NCBI GenBank assembly: GCA_032334235.1
Contig: JAVSGI010000003.1
Coordinates: forward strand, 1,054,001 to 1,118,000
Direction of reading: 5' to 3'
DNA length: 64,000 bases
Source of the DNA: Paracoccaceae bacterium Fryx2
GTDB lineage: Bacteria; Pseudomonadota; Alphaproteobacteria; Rhodobacterales; Rhodobacteraceae
Shown piece by piece: positions 36,329 to 45,336 of this stretch (the stretch's first letter is position 1; each line of letters begins with the position of its first letter). A program made the position numbers and the translations under genes. Under the pieces are notes generated by a model, which saw only the letters and a program-made list of their open reading frames with translations, had not been told where the DNA came from and did not search any database.

Positions 36329-37273
36329 TCAACCGGCCCTGCTTGGCCCGTGCCGGAACGGCGCACAGTCCCGCCCGTTGGGCAAGGTCGCGAGCAGGCG
36401 GGCAATCCCGCTGGCCAGCGGAACCTCGGGCCGAAAGCCCAGGGAAGCGGTCGCAAGGTCATGGGCGATGTTGGACGGCCCATCGCTGACTGACCCGGCA
36501 AGCGCGCCGGGGGTGCGAAAGGCAATCCTGGCGCCAGGCCGCAGGCTGGCCGCAATGGCGGCAACGTCGCGCATCGGAATTCCGGGGCCGGCGGTGATGT
36601 TGCAGATCCGGCCGCCGGGCGTTTCGACCTCGGCGGCGCGGATCAGCGCCTGCACCGCATCATCGAGATGCAGGTAATGAGTCATCTCGGCGGGGTCGGC
36701 ATCAAGCGTCACCGGATGGTCGGCGGCCATGCCGCAGAGCAGCGTTTCCAGCCGCGTCGGGGTGCGGCGGCCGGGGCCATAGATCCAGGACAGGCGAAGC
36801 GCCATGGCATCAAGGCCGTGTTCACGCACATAGCCCAGCACCGCCTGTTCCGCCGCGACCTTGCTCGCGGCGTAGACCGAGCGCGGCTGCGGCAGGGTCG
36901 CTTCGTCCACCCGGCCCGGGGTGGCGCCGTAAACCTCCGAGGTCGAACAGATGACAACCCGCGCGACGGCATGGGTGCGTGCGGCCTCCAGCACATGGGC
37001 GGTGCCCTGTGCGTTGATGCGCCAGATTTCCAGCGGCTGATCGGCCATCACCATCGGGCCCGAAACGGCGCCGCAATGCAGGATCGTGGCGAAGCCGCCG
37101 CTGCGGCACAGAGCGTCGACCTGCGCCGCGTCCGTCACGTCGCAGGGGTTTTCAAGGTCGCCCATGTCGCTGGCGACCACGTCGACACCCATCGCCCGCA
37201 GGCGGGCGACGAGGGCGGTGCCCAGAAATCCGTGCGCGCCGGTGACGAGGGTGCGGCCAAGCGCCCGGGTCAT
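36329..37273 (-). CDS. NAD-dependent epimerase/dehydratase
   Basis: A 314-residue extended-SDR protein. It starts at 37273 in a 4-base overlap with the preceding hydrolase stop. The Rossmann motif GAHGFLGTALV is at residue 11, the catalytic region has STSEVYGA and YAASKVAAEQ near residues 125-150. It resembles sugar or organic-acid epimerases. It is the downstream gene of the truncated hydrolase and still intact. Confidence 0.85.
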   Translation of the reverse strand: MTRALGRTLVTGAHGFLGTALVARLRAMGVDVVASDMGDLENPCDVTDAAQVDALCRSGGFATILHCGAVSGPMVMADQPLEIWRINAQGTAHVLEAARTHAVARVVICSTSEVYGATPGRVDEATLPQPRSVYAASKVAAEQAVLGYVREHGLDAMALRLSWIYGPGRRTPTRLETLLCGMAADHPVTLDADPAEMTHYLHLDDAVQALIRAAEVETPGGRICNITAGPGIPMRDVAAIAASLRPGARIAFRTPGALAGSVSDGPSNIAHDLATASLGFRPEVPLASGIARLLATLPNGRDCAPFRHGPSRAG

Positions 37274-37772
37274 AGCGCGGCCGCGACTTCCGCGACGAGG
37301 TCGGCCGTGCTGCGCTGGCGGCAGTATCCCTTGATCGCGCGGATCGAGGCGTCGTGGCGGTCTTGCGTGTAGGTGGCGCAGGCGTCGGGCACCAGCGTGA
37401 CGAGGTAGCCCAGGTCGCAGGCGTCGCGCACCGCCGATTCGACGCATTGGTCGGTGACCACGCCGCACAGGATCAACTGGCGCTTTCCCAGACAGCGCAA
37501 CAAATAGTCGATGTTGGTGGAAATGAAGACGCTGGAAGAGTTTTTCCGCAGCACGATCTCGTCCGCGCCCGGCGCGATGTCGGCGCAGACCTGCGCATCC
37601 CACGAGCCCCTTGCCACTTCAATTCCGGAAATCTTGTAATCGAAGCTGCGGTCGCGACCATCGGCGGTCAGGTTCTCGATCACGGCATAGATCACCTCGA
37701 TGTCGGCGGTGCGGCAGGCTGCTTGCAGGCGCTGCATGTCGGGCATCGCGATTTTTTCAAGCCGATCAAGGT
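37270..37772 (-). pseudogene. Isochorismatase-family cysteine hydrolase, 5'-truncated
   Basis: An open frame from ATG 37746 gives 158 residues; homology to the intact relative at 44689-45336 continues upstream to about 37772 (YDYYLDRLEKIA). It keeps the catalytic lysine region (VLRKNSSSVF) and cysteine (TDQCVESAV) but lacks the N-terminal strand with the catalytic aspartate, present as LRIDTQN in the relative. The missing 5' end stops at a junction with a similarly truncated permease on the other strand. Probably inactive. Confidence 0.8.
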
Positions 37773-37811
37773 AATAGTCGTATTTCCGACGTTCTGCGGC
37801 GGGAAGGTCTG

Positions 37812-38576
37812 AAGGACCTGCCGCAGCTTCTGGTGGCGCAGCACTGGCCCTTCCTGCCGGCGTTGCTGGCGGGGGGGCTGGCGGCCGCCGCCGTGGCGGT
37901 GGTCGTCGGGTTCCCGGTGCTGCGGCTGCGCGGGCACTACCTTGCGGTCGCGACGCTGGGCCTGATCTTCATCGTGCAGAGCTTCGCGGTGAACTTTTCC
38001 GGCCTCACGCGCGGGGCGCTGGGGCTGAGCGGGCTGACGGCGCTGACCTCTCTGTGGTGGGTCTACCTGTTCGTGGCGGTGACGATCTATGTCGCATGGA
38101 CGCTGAAGCATTCGTCGCTGGGCAGGTCGATGCTGGCGATCCGGGAAAATGAACTGGCAGCCGCCTGCCTCGGCATCCGCGTCGCGCGCACCCGGGTTCT
38201 GGCCTTTGCGCTGGGGGCGCTCTTTGCCGGGGTGGCGGGCGGGCTGTGGGTGCATCTGGTGACGCTGATCAGCCCGAACTCGTTCACCTTCCTGATGTCG
38301 TTCCAACTGGTGGTGATGGTGGTGCTGGGCGGCACCGGCAGCATCACCGGCGCGGTGATCGTCGCGGTTCTGCTGACCGTCACCACCGAGTTCCTGCGCC
38401 CGCTGGAGGAGGCCACGAACCTGTTCGGTGCCAGCCAGATGATTGTCGCGGTGGTTGTGCTGCTGGTGCTGATCTTTCGCCCGATGGGCCTGTTCGGCAC
38501 CGCCGAGCCCGATCTTTTCCGCGCGTTCGCCAAGGCCGCGAACCGCACCGACCCCCGACCCAACTCCAACCCCTGA
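37812..38576 (+). pseudogene. Branched-chain amino-acid type ABC permease (LivM-like), 5'-truncated
   Basis: The frame contains LRLRGHYLAVATLGLIFIV, GRSMLAIRENELAAACLGI and LAFALGALFAGVAGGLW, the LivM signature, and ends at 38576. A full LivM has about 100 more residues with several helices at its N-terminus, here replaced by unrelated sequence from about 37800. There is no credible start codon. It precedes a substrate-binding protein gene by 16 bases, as in liv-type operons. Confidence 0.85.
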
Positions 38577-38592
38577 GAAAAGGAGAAGAACG

Positions 38593-39751
38593 ATGTCCAA
38601 CTGGAAGGTGAAGTTCGCAGCCCTGGCGGCTGCCGGAATGGCGATGGCCCTCCCGGCCATGGCGCAAGACAAGATCGGGATCGCGGCCCTTTACAACGTC
38701 AGCTCGGGCGGGCTTGCCTCGCTGGACGGGCCGTCGCTGAACGGCGTTCAGCTGAAAGCCAAGATGATCAACGAGGCCGGCGGCCTGCTGGGCGGCCGCA
38801 TGATCGAGGTCACCGCAATCGACACCAAGGACGACACGCGCGAGGCGGCGACCGCAGGCCAGCGCGCCGTGGCCATTCCGGGCCTGTCGGCGGGCATCGG
38901 GCACAGGGACAGCACCTTCGCGCTGGCCTCGGCACCGCTGTTCCAGACTGCGGGGATCCCGTTCGTGACCTCGGGTGCCACGTCGCCCGACCTGCCCGCG
39001 ATGGTGGGCAGCGAGATGTTCCTCGTGCCCTTCGGCGATGACGTGCAGGCACATGCGATGGCGGATACGCCCATGACACGCTGGGCCTGCGCAACCTCGC
39101 GGTGTGGACCGACAACGGCATGGACTACACCACCGGCCTGTCGAAATACTTCGTCGAGCGCTTCACCGCGCTGGGTGGCACCGTCGCGATCTCGGATGTC
39201 TACATGACCACCGACACCGATTTTTCGGCGCTGGTGGCGCGGCTGCAATCACCGCCGGGGTGGACGGCGTTTTCGCCTCGTCCGGCCCCGATACGGCAGG
39301 CGTGATCGTCAAGCAGATCCGCGAGGCGGGGCTTGCGCTGCCGATCCTGGCGGGCGACGGGTTCGACACCGACCTTCTGGTCAGCGTGCCGGGGCCGACA
39401 CTGGCAACCAACGTGTATTTCACCAACCATGCCTATGTCGGGCTGGAAACCGGCCCTGCCGACACCTTCCGCGCCGCCTATGAGGCGGAATACGGCCGCC
39501 CGCCGGAAAATGCGTTCGCCGCACTGGGGTATGACGCCATGGGGCTGGTGGCAGACGCGATCACCCGCGCCGGATCGTCCGACCCCAAGGCCGTCTCTGC
39601 TGCGCTGGCCGCCACAAGCAACTATGCGGATGCGGTCACCGGGGCCATCGCCTACATCGACGGCAGCCGCGTGCCCAGCAAGCGGGTCGCGATCATGCAG
39701 GTGGATGCGGGCAAGATCACGCTGAACACCACCGTCACGCCCAGGAGCTGA
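38593..39751 (+). pseudogene. LivK-like substrate-binding protein with two frameshifts
   Basis: It begins with a signal peptide (MSNWKVKFAALAAAGMAMALPAMA) and a type I periplasmic-binding fold (IGIAALYNVSSGG). At about 39065 one base is missing after GCGGAT, and at about 39255 one G is missing in a G-run; the three reading frames join to a full-length protein of about 385 residues ending in ITLNTTVTPRS. Both shifts are -1 and lie in short runs, so sequencing error cannot be excluded, but the neighbours are also broken. It would bind an amino acid or related compound. Confidence 0.8.
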
Positions 39752-39827
39752 GGCGCACCAATGAAGGGGCAGCCCGGCCGTCGCCCGACGGGCGGGCTGC
39801 CCCGGCAAACCGATGGAGTGATTTCGC

Positions 39828-40619
39828 GTGCAAGTCCGATCCCTGCTGCTGCATCCCGATGACCCCCTGCCTTGGGGCATCGAAAACCCCGATGGTGCCT
39901 CGGCGATCCTGTTCGTGTCCGACCACGCGGGGCGCGCCATCCCGCGCGCCCTTGGCGATCTTGGTCTGGACGAGGCAGAGATTGGCCGCCACATCGGCTA
40001 CGACATCGGGATCTACGGGGTCACCACGCATCTGGCCCGCGCGCTCGACGCGACCTATGTGTTCCAGCCCTATTCGCGGCTGGTGAGAGACTGCAACCGC
40101 GTGCCGGGAAAGCCGCGATCCGTCCCGCTGGTCAGCGATGGCACCACCATTCCCGGCAATGCCGGTCTTTCGCCCGAGGAGCTGGAACAGCGCGCCGCCG
40201 AAGTGCTGCGGCCCTATCAGGATCAGGTGGCGTCCCTGCTGCAGGCCCGAAAGGCCGCGGGTCGGCAAACCGCACTGTTCGCCATGCACAGCTGCACCGA
40301 GATGCTGCGCGCCGACCCCCGGCCCCGCCCGTGGGAGATCAGCGTGATCGCGGATACCGACTGGCGGATCGGCACCGCGCTGGTAGAGGTGCTGCGCGAG
40401 AAGACCGGCTTCTGCGTCGGCGTGAATGAACCCTACACCGTGAACATGGCGGCGGATTACACCGTGCCTGTTCACTGCGAAAGGACCGGGGTGCCCTATG
40501 TGGAGATCGAGGTCCGGCAGGATCTGATCGGCGATGCGGCGCGGCAGCGCCACTGGGCGAAAGTGCTGGAGGGGATCTTCCCCGAAGCGGTCGCCCGATC
40601 CGGCATTCTGGCGGGATAG
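39828..40619 (+). CDS. N-formylglutamate amidohydrolase family protein
   Basis: A 263-residue metal-dependent amidohydrolase (PF05013 type). FVSDHAGRAIP near residue 28, YSRLVRDCNRVPGKP near 80, MHSCTEM near 150 and a late EIEVRQDLI are characteristic. Such enzymes split N-formylglutamate or related N-acyl amino acids. It sits after the broken transporter genes and before the RpiR regulator, so it is one of the intact members of the catabolic island. Confidence 0.88.
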   Translation: MQVRSLLLHPDDPLPWGIENPDGASAILFVSDHAGRAIPRALGDLGLDEAEIGRHIGYDIGIYGVTTHLARALDATYVFQPYSRLVRDCNRVPGKPRSVPLVSDGTTIPGNAGLSPEELEQRAAEVLRPYQDQVASLLQARKAAGRQTALFAMHSCTEMLRADPRPRPWEISVIADTDWRIGTALVEVLREKTGFCVGVNEPYTVNMAADYTVPVHCERTGVPYVEIEVRQDLIGDAARQRHWAKVLEGIFPEAVARSGILAG

Positions 40620-40925
40620 GGCAGATGCCGGAACATTCCGCCATGTCGATTCAGGATCAGGTGCGCCGCGAGCTTGCCGAGTTCACCGATGCGGAACGCC
40701 GGGTGGCCCGGGCGTTGCTGGGCGAATATCCGATGGCGGGGCTGGAAACCGTGGCGCGCCTTGCACGTCGGGCAGGCACCAGCGGGCCGACGATCCTGCG
40801 CTTTGTCGGCCGGCTGGGCTTTGACAACCATGCAGCCTTTCAGGATGCGCTGCGATCCGAGATCCAGGCCCGGCTGCAAAGCCCGCTGGCGCGATATGAC
40901 AGACTGGCGGAAGACGCCGGCGACG

Positions 40926-40953
40926 CCCCGACCCCCGACCCCCGACCCCCGAC
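40926..40953 (+). repeat. Four perfect 7-bp tandem repeats (CCCCGAC)
   Basis: CCCCGAC is repeated four times without mismatch inside the RpiR reading frame. A 7-base unit changes the frame with each gain or loss; gain of one copy or loss of two would put the two parts back in frame. This fits slipped-strand mutation. Confidence 0.85.
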
Positions 40954-41151
40954 CGGGTTGCACAGGCCATTCGCCAGAACATCGAGATGGCCGCGCAGGA
41001 TGTGCGCAAGGATCTTGACCGGATCGTCGCGCTGCTTGCCGACCCCGACCGCACCATCCTGTGCATCGGCGGCCGGTTCAGCTGGTTGATCGCGGCCTAC
41101 ATGCACCACTACCTACGCGAGCTTCGCCCGGGTGTGCGACTGGTGCGCGAC

Positions 41152-42560
41152 GGTTCCGCGGTCGTGTCGCGAATGCTGTGGAAATTCCCTGGCGGTGTGG
41201 TCCGGGCATGTGAAGGTTCAGTTTTTCAAGCTGCGAGGTCAAGGGGCATCGGGTCGAGGGGCTGGGAAAGCGTCTCCCAGCCGTCGACCTTGCGCATCTG
41301 GATCTGGCCGGAAGCCAGCAGCGCCCAGAGCAGCATCGGCACGGTCTCGGCGCAGGGCAGCACGGTCTGGGTCTTGACGCGGCGACGGAACTCCTCGTTC
41401 AGTCGCTCGATGGCGTTGGTGGTCCGGGCCGACTTCCATTGCGACGGGTCGAGGCGGGTGAAGCTGAAGAGCCGGTCCCCTGCTTCTTCAAGGCTGTCGG
41501 CAACGGCCTTGCACTTGAGCTGCCACTTGCGCAGGAATGCCTTGCGGCGGGTCTCGATCCCGGCGGCGGTGTCGGCGCAGATCATGTCGCGGTAGTCCTC
41601 GGTCAGCTCGTCATGGAGGAGCTTCGGTGCATGGGCCAGCAGGTTTCGGTGCTTGTGAACCGTGCAGCGCTGGATCGGCAGAGCCTCGCCCCAGAGCGCG
41701 ACCAGAGCGGCTTCCAATCCGGGGGCGCCATCGACGATGACGAATTCGGGCCGCTTCAGACCGCGGGCATCAAGGTCGTCGAGGAACTGGCGCCAGGCAG
41801 ATGTGCTCTCTCCACCCATGTTCTTGATGGATAACAATACCTTCTGCCCGTCGCGGCGGATGCCGATCGCCGCCAGCACCGAGATGTTGGTGGCCTTGCG
41901 GTCCAGCCGGGTCCGGATCACGGTGCCGTCGAGGATCAGCCGGACGATGTCCTCGTCGGCGAGGCTGCGGGCGCACCAGGCTTCCCAGTCCACCTTCACC
42001 TTGCGCCAGGCCCGGCTGACCACATCCTTGCTGACGGCGCCCTCGAACAGCCCGAACAGCGCCCGCTTGACGCGCCGGGTGTTGGTCCCGGCAAGATAGA
42101 CCGCCGCGATCAGCGCCTCGGCCTTCTTCGTCAGCCGCTGGTAGCGCGGCAGCGCCTTCGAGCGCCATTCCTTAGCCTTGCCGTCCTCGTCCTCGACCCG
42201 GGCGCGGGGCACGCGCACCGTTTCGGTGCCGAAGGTGCCGGTCAGCTGCCGCTCGCGGTGCCCGTGGCGATAGCCCTTCGCCTTCTCGTCGCCGCGACCG
42301 TAGCGCATGCGGCCGAGAAACTCGGCCAGTTCCTCTTCAAACATGGTCTCGATGGTCGCGCGGACGCTTGCCCGCAGGCGCTCCTCGATCGGGTCATACC
42401 CGGTCGTGTCGGGCAGTAGCGAAAAGGCCGAGCTGTCGGTAATGTCGTTCATGGCGTGATCTCCCTGGCGGTTGGCGCCGCCGGCTGGGTGGGTTTCAGT
42501 TCACCCGGAGATTACGCCGCCTTCAAATTTCCACCACTCCCGCGACACCACCGGTTCCGC
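41152..42560 (-). mobile_element. IS256-family insertion sequence, copy 2 (41160-42552)
   Basis: The same 1393-bp element as at 2214-3606, in opposite orientation. Its ends are GGTCGTGTCGCG (41160) and CGCGACACCACC (ending 42552), with an 8-bp duplication GGTTCCGC at 41152-41159 and 42553-42560. It interrupts the RpiR gene. Confidence 0.92.
41226..42452 (-). CDS. IS256-family transposase, copy 2
   Basis: A 408-residue transposase almost identical to copy 1, with substitutions near residues 150-156, 255-270 and at the C-terminal end. All core motifs (FVIVDGAPGLEAAL, HKHRNLL, TTNAIERLNEEFRRR) are conserved, so it is probably active. Confidence 0.93.
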   Translation of the reverse strand: MNDITDSSAFSLLPDTTGYDPIEERLRASVRATIETMFEEELAEFLGRMRYGRGDEKAKGYRHGHRERQLTGTFGTETVRVPRARVEDEDGKAKEWRSKALPRYQRLTKKAEALIAAVYLAGTNTRRVKRALFGLFEGAVSKDVVSRAWRKVKVDWEAWCARSLADEDIVRLILDGTVIRTRLDRKATNISVLAAIGIRRDGQKVLLSIKNMGGESTSAWRQFLDDLDARGLKRPEFVIVDGAPGLEAALVALWGEALPIQRCTVHKHRNLLAHAPKLLHDELTEDYRDMICADTAAGIETRRKAFLRKWQLKCKAVADSLEEAGDRLFSFTRLDPSQWKSARTTNAIERLNEEFRRRVKTQTVLPCAETVPMLLWALLASGQIQMRKVDGWETLSQPLDPMPLDLAA

Positions 42561-42933
42561 CGCCTGGGCCGACTACCTTCTGGATGTGCGCGAGGGCGAC
42601 ATTGTGGTGGTGTTCGACTTTCGCCGCTACCAGCGCGACGTGCTGGAGTTTGCCCGGGGGGCTGCGGCCCAGAAGGCCGTAATCGTGCTGGTGACCGACA
42701 TCTGGTATTCGCCCATCGCCGCGATTTCGGATTTCGTGGTCGCCTGCCCTGTCAGCATCCCCAGCGCGTTCGACAGCGGGGTGGCGGGCCTTGCGATGGT
42801 GGAGCTGATGACCGCCGGCCTGGTCGAGGCCCTGGGCCCGCATTCGAAGGCGCGGATATCCACGCTGGAAACCCTGCGCAAGCCTTTCAACCTTGGCCCC
42901 TGAGCCCGCAACAACCCTGACCGGAGAAGCCCG

Positions 42934-43427
42934 ATGCGCGACCCTCTGACGATGGTCTGCTACACCGACCTTTCGGGTCAGGTGCGCGGCAAGGGCTTGC
43001 CCGGCCGCCAGATCGAAAAGCGCCTGAAGGGCGGCATCGGCTGGACGCCCAACAACATCATGTTCACGGCGCTTGGCACCATCGCGCCGGGGCTTTGGGA
43101 TTCGCACGGCGACGTGATGCTGATGCCCGACGAGGCCACCGGGGTGGAGGTGGATTTCGGTGACGGCACGGCGGCGGAGCGGTTCTACCTGTGCGACGTT
43201 CGCAACACCGACGGCACGCCATGGGACTGCTGCCCCCGCAGCCTGCTGCGCGGCGCGGCGGCAGATCTGGCGCGAGAAACCGGGCACTCAAGGCCGATGC
43301 GGTGGTGCAGTCGTTCCTGCCCGAGACGCTGCTGAACGCCTACATCGCCAACAAGGAGGCCGAGTTCGCGCTCAGCCGCGACTGGTCGCCCGAAGAACTG
43401 TGCCGCCGCTATGCCGAGATCTACTGA
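42934..43427 (+). pseudogene. Glutamine synthetase-like gene with internal deletion
   Basis: Residues 1-115 match the N-terminal beta-grasp of glutamine synthetase-like ligases (CYTDLSGQVRGKGLP, GIGWTPNN, EVDFGDGTAAERFYLCD, CCPRSLLRGA). Near 43285 the frame jumps to the C-terminal 45 residues (LKADAVVQSFLPETLLNAYIANKEAEF...RRYAEIY). About 280 codons, including the whole ATP and glutamate site, are missing. It cannot be active. GlnA-like ligases of this kind often act in amine or polyamine breakdown. Confidence 0.82.
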
Positions 43428-43448
43428 AGCAGCAGACCGGGGGAACAC

Positions 43449-44189
43449 ATGGGAAAGCTGACAGGCCGCGTGGCCATCGTGACGGGGGCGGCAACCGGCC
43501 TCGGGCACGGGATCGCGCTGCTCTACGCCCGCGAAGGCGCCGACGTGGCGGTGCTGGACCGCAACGGCCCGGGTGCCGGAGCGGTGGCCGAGGCCATTGC
43601 CGGGATGGGGCGGCGGAGCCTGGCCATCGCCGTCGATGTCGGTGACGAGGCGGGCATGTCGGCGGCCATCGCGCAGGCGGTGGCCGCTCTCGGCCCGCCC
43701 GACATTCTGGTGAACAACGCCGGGATCGCCACCGTGTCGCTGCTGGAAACCATGCCGACATCGCAGTGGGACGAGATGATCCGCATCAACCTGACCTCGG
43801 TCTTCTTCGGCTGTCGCGCGGTGATGCCCCACATGCGCGCCCGCCGCTATGGTCGCATCATCAACATCAGCTCGCAACTGGCGCACAAGGGCGGCGAGGG
43901 CATGGCGCACTATGCCGCCGCCAAGGCCGGCGTGCTGGGCCTGACGCGCTCGCTGGCCTACGAGGGCACAGCCGACAACATCGTGGTCAATGCGATATGC
44001 CCCGGCCCGCTGCTGACCGACATGCGGCTGCCGCCGGAATGGTCGGCTAAGAAGACCGGAGAGTTGCCGGTCGGGCGGCAGGGCACGGTGGACGAAGTCG
44101 CGCCGACCGCCCTTCTGCTGGCCTGCGAGGACGCGGCCTATTACTTCGGCGCCACGTTCAACCCCAGTGGCGGCGACATCATGATCTGA
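43449..44189 (+). CDS. Short-chain dehydrogenase/reductase
   Basis: A 246-residue classical SDR. NAD(P) motif TGAATGLGHGIA at residue 13, NNAG near 90, catalytic serine in NISSQLAHKG near 140 and YAAAKAG near 156, with PGPLLTDM later. Asp near residue 37 (VLDRNG) favours NAD over NADP. It resembles FabG-type oxidoreductases. It is the intact enzyme between two deleted genes. The start is 21 bases after the glutamine synthetase-like remnant. Confidence 0.92.
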   Translation: MGKLTGRVAIVTGAATGLGHGIALLYAREGADVAVLDRNGPGAGAVAEAIAGMGRRSLAIAVDVGDEAGMSAAIAQAVAALGPPDILVNNAGIATVSLLETMPTSQWDEMIRINLTSVFFGCRAVMPHMRARRYGRIINISSQLAHKGGEGMAHYAAAKAGVLGLTRSLAYEGTADNIVVNAICPGPLLTDMRLPPEWSAKKTGELPVGRQGTVDEVAPTALLLACEDAAYYFGATFNPSGGDIMI

Positions 44190-44230
44190 TCCGCACCCCC
44201 GGCTGCAGCAATCCTTCCCGAAGGCACACC

Positions 44231-44666
44231 ATGACCGACACATCCGACATTCCGGCCCTTGCCGCACGGTTGCGGAACATCCCGACCACCATCGCCTGCG
44301 ACATCCTGAAGGATCACGGGCTGGCCGAACGTGTAGCGGTCGGGCTTCTTCCCTTGACACCCGAGGCGACCATGGCAGGGCCTGTGCGGATGATCGAGTT
44401 CCTGCCGGGCCGCCCGGAAATCCGCCACCCCGGCCCGCCCGCCAACTTTGCCCTCGTCGATGCGTTGTGCCCGGGCGAAGTGCTGGTGCTGTGCGCAGGC
44501 GGGTCGATGCAGGGCGCGGTGCTGGGCGACATGCTGGCCGCGCGCGCGCGGCCTGCAACTGATCGGCGCGCCGCAGACGGAACCGCGCCTTCTGGCACCC
44601 GCCTGCCGGATCGAGCGGATGCTGGCACGCGCCGGTGCCTGGACCCCGCCGCACAGCCTTGATTGA
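44231..44666 (+). pseudogene. RraA-like aldolase/regulator gene with internal deletion
   Basis: The first 100 codons match the RraA / HMG aldolase family (TTIACDILKDHGLAERV, GPVRMIEFLPG, CPGEVLVLCAGGSMQGAVLGDMLAARA). Just after the GDMLAARA motif the sequence shifts to another frame encoding a C-terminal piece (LQLIGAPQTEPRLLAPA...WTPPHSLD) ending at 44666. The conserved DGxxRD segment is missing, so the protein is inactive. These proteins act as 4-carboxy-4-hydroxy-2-oxoadipate-type aldolases or related enzymes. Confidence 0.72.
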
Positions 44667-44688
44667 CCCGTTCCCGCGAAGGTGACCC

Positions 44689-45336
44689 ATGCAACGCCCC
44701 GAAGACCTTGCCCTGACCCGCCAGCGCCCATTTGATCCGAAACGGACCTGCCTTTTGCGCATCGACACGCAGAATTACGTCTGGAACCCGGAGGTCGCCG
44801 CGCGCCACCCCTATTTCGACGAAACCCTGCGCCGGGTGGTGCTGCCGAACCTGCACCGCCTGCTTGCCGCCTTTCGCGCGGCGGGCGGCGAGGTGATCTA
44901 CACCGTGATGGAAAACCTGACCGACGACGGACGCGACCGCAGCCTCGACTACAAGCTGTCGAAGGTCTTCATCGCCAAGGGGTCATGGGACGCCAAGGTG
45001 CTGGACATGGTGGCACCGGCGGGGGACGAGATCGTGATCCCCAAGACATCGCCGGGCGTCTTCAACTCGACCAACATCGACTATCTGCTGCGCAACATCG
45101 GCATCGATACGCTTGTGGTCACGGGTTTTCTGACCGACCAGTGCTGCGATCATACCCTGCGCGATGCCGCCGACCGGGGCTTCTATCCGGTTTGCGTCTC
45201 GGATGCCTGCGCCACACATAACGAGGCCCGGCATCTCGCCGCGCTGAAGGCCTTCGGCCGCTATTGCCGCACAATGACGACCGATGACATCGTGGCCGAA
45301 CTGGCCGCTGCGTCGCCCCACACTGCCGCCTCGTGA
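44689..45336 (+). CDS. Isochorismatase-family cysteine hydrolase
   Basis: A 215-residue enzyme with the full triad: aspartate in LLRIDTQNYV near residue 22, lysine in VIPKTSPGVF near residue 118 and cysteine in LTDQCCDHTLRDAADRG near residue 152. Members hydrolyse amides such as N-carbamoylsarcosine, biuret or ureidoacrylate. The substrate is not known; the closest relative in the window is the truncated gene at 37270-37772. Confidence 0.88.
   Translation: MQRPEDLALTRQRPFDPKRTCLLRIDTQNYVWNPEVAARHPYFDETLRRVVLPNLHRLLAAFRAAGGEVIYTVMENLTDDGRDRSLDYKLSKVFIAKGSWDAKVLDMVAPAGDEIVIPKTSPGVFNSTNIDYLLRNIGIDTLVVTGFLTDQCCDHTLRDAADRGFYPVCVSDACATHNEARHLAALKAFGRYCRTMTTDDIVAELAAASPHTAAS

Larger units (their letters stand above)
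40625..42903 (+). pseudogene. RpiR-family regulator, frameshifted and split by IS256 copy 2
   Basis: The 5' part (40625-40925) has an RpiR helix-turn-helix (FTDAERRVARALLGEYPMAGLETVARLARRAGTSGPTILRFV). Four perfect CCCCGAC repeats (40926-40953) throw it out of frame; the next frame (RVAQAIRQNIEMAAQDVRKDLDRI) carries a SIS-domain start. IS256 copy 2 then interrupts it at 41159, and the SIS domain resumes at 42561 (AWADYLLDVREGDIVVVFDF) and ends at 42903. RpiR regulators sense sugar or amino-acid derivatives; this one probably controlled the island. Confidence 0.85.
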
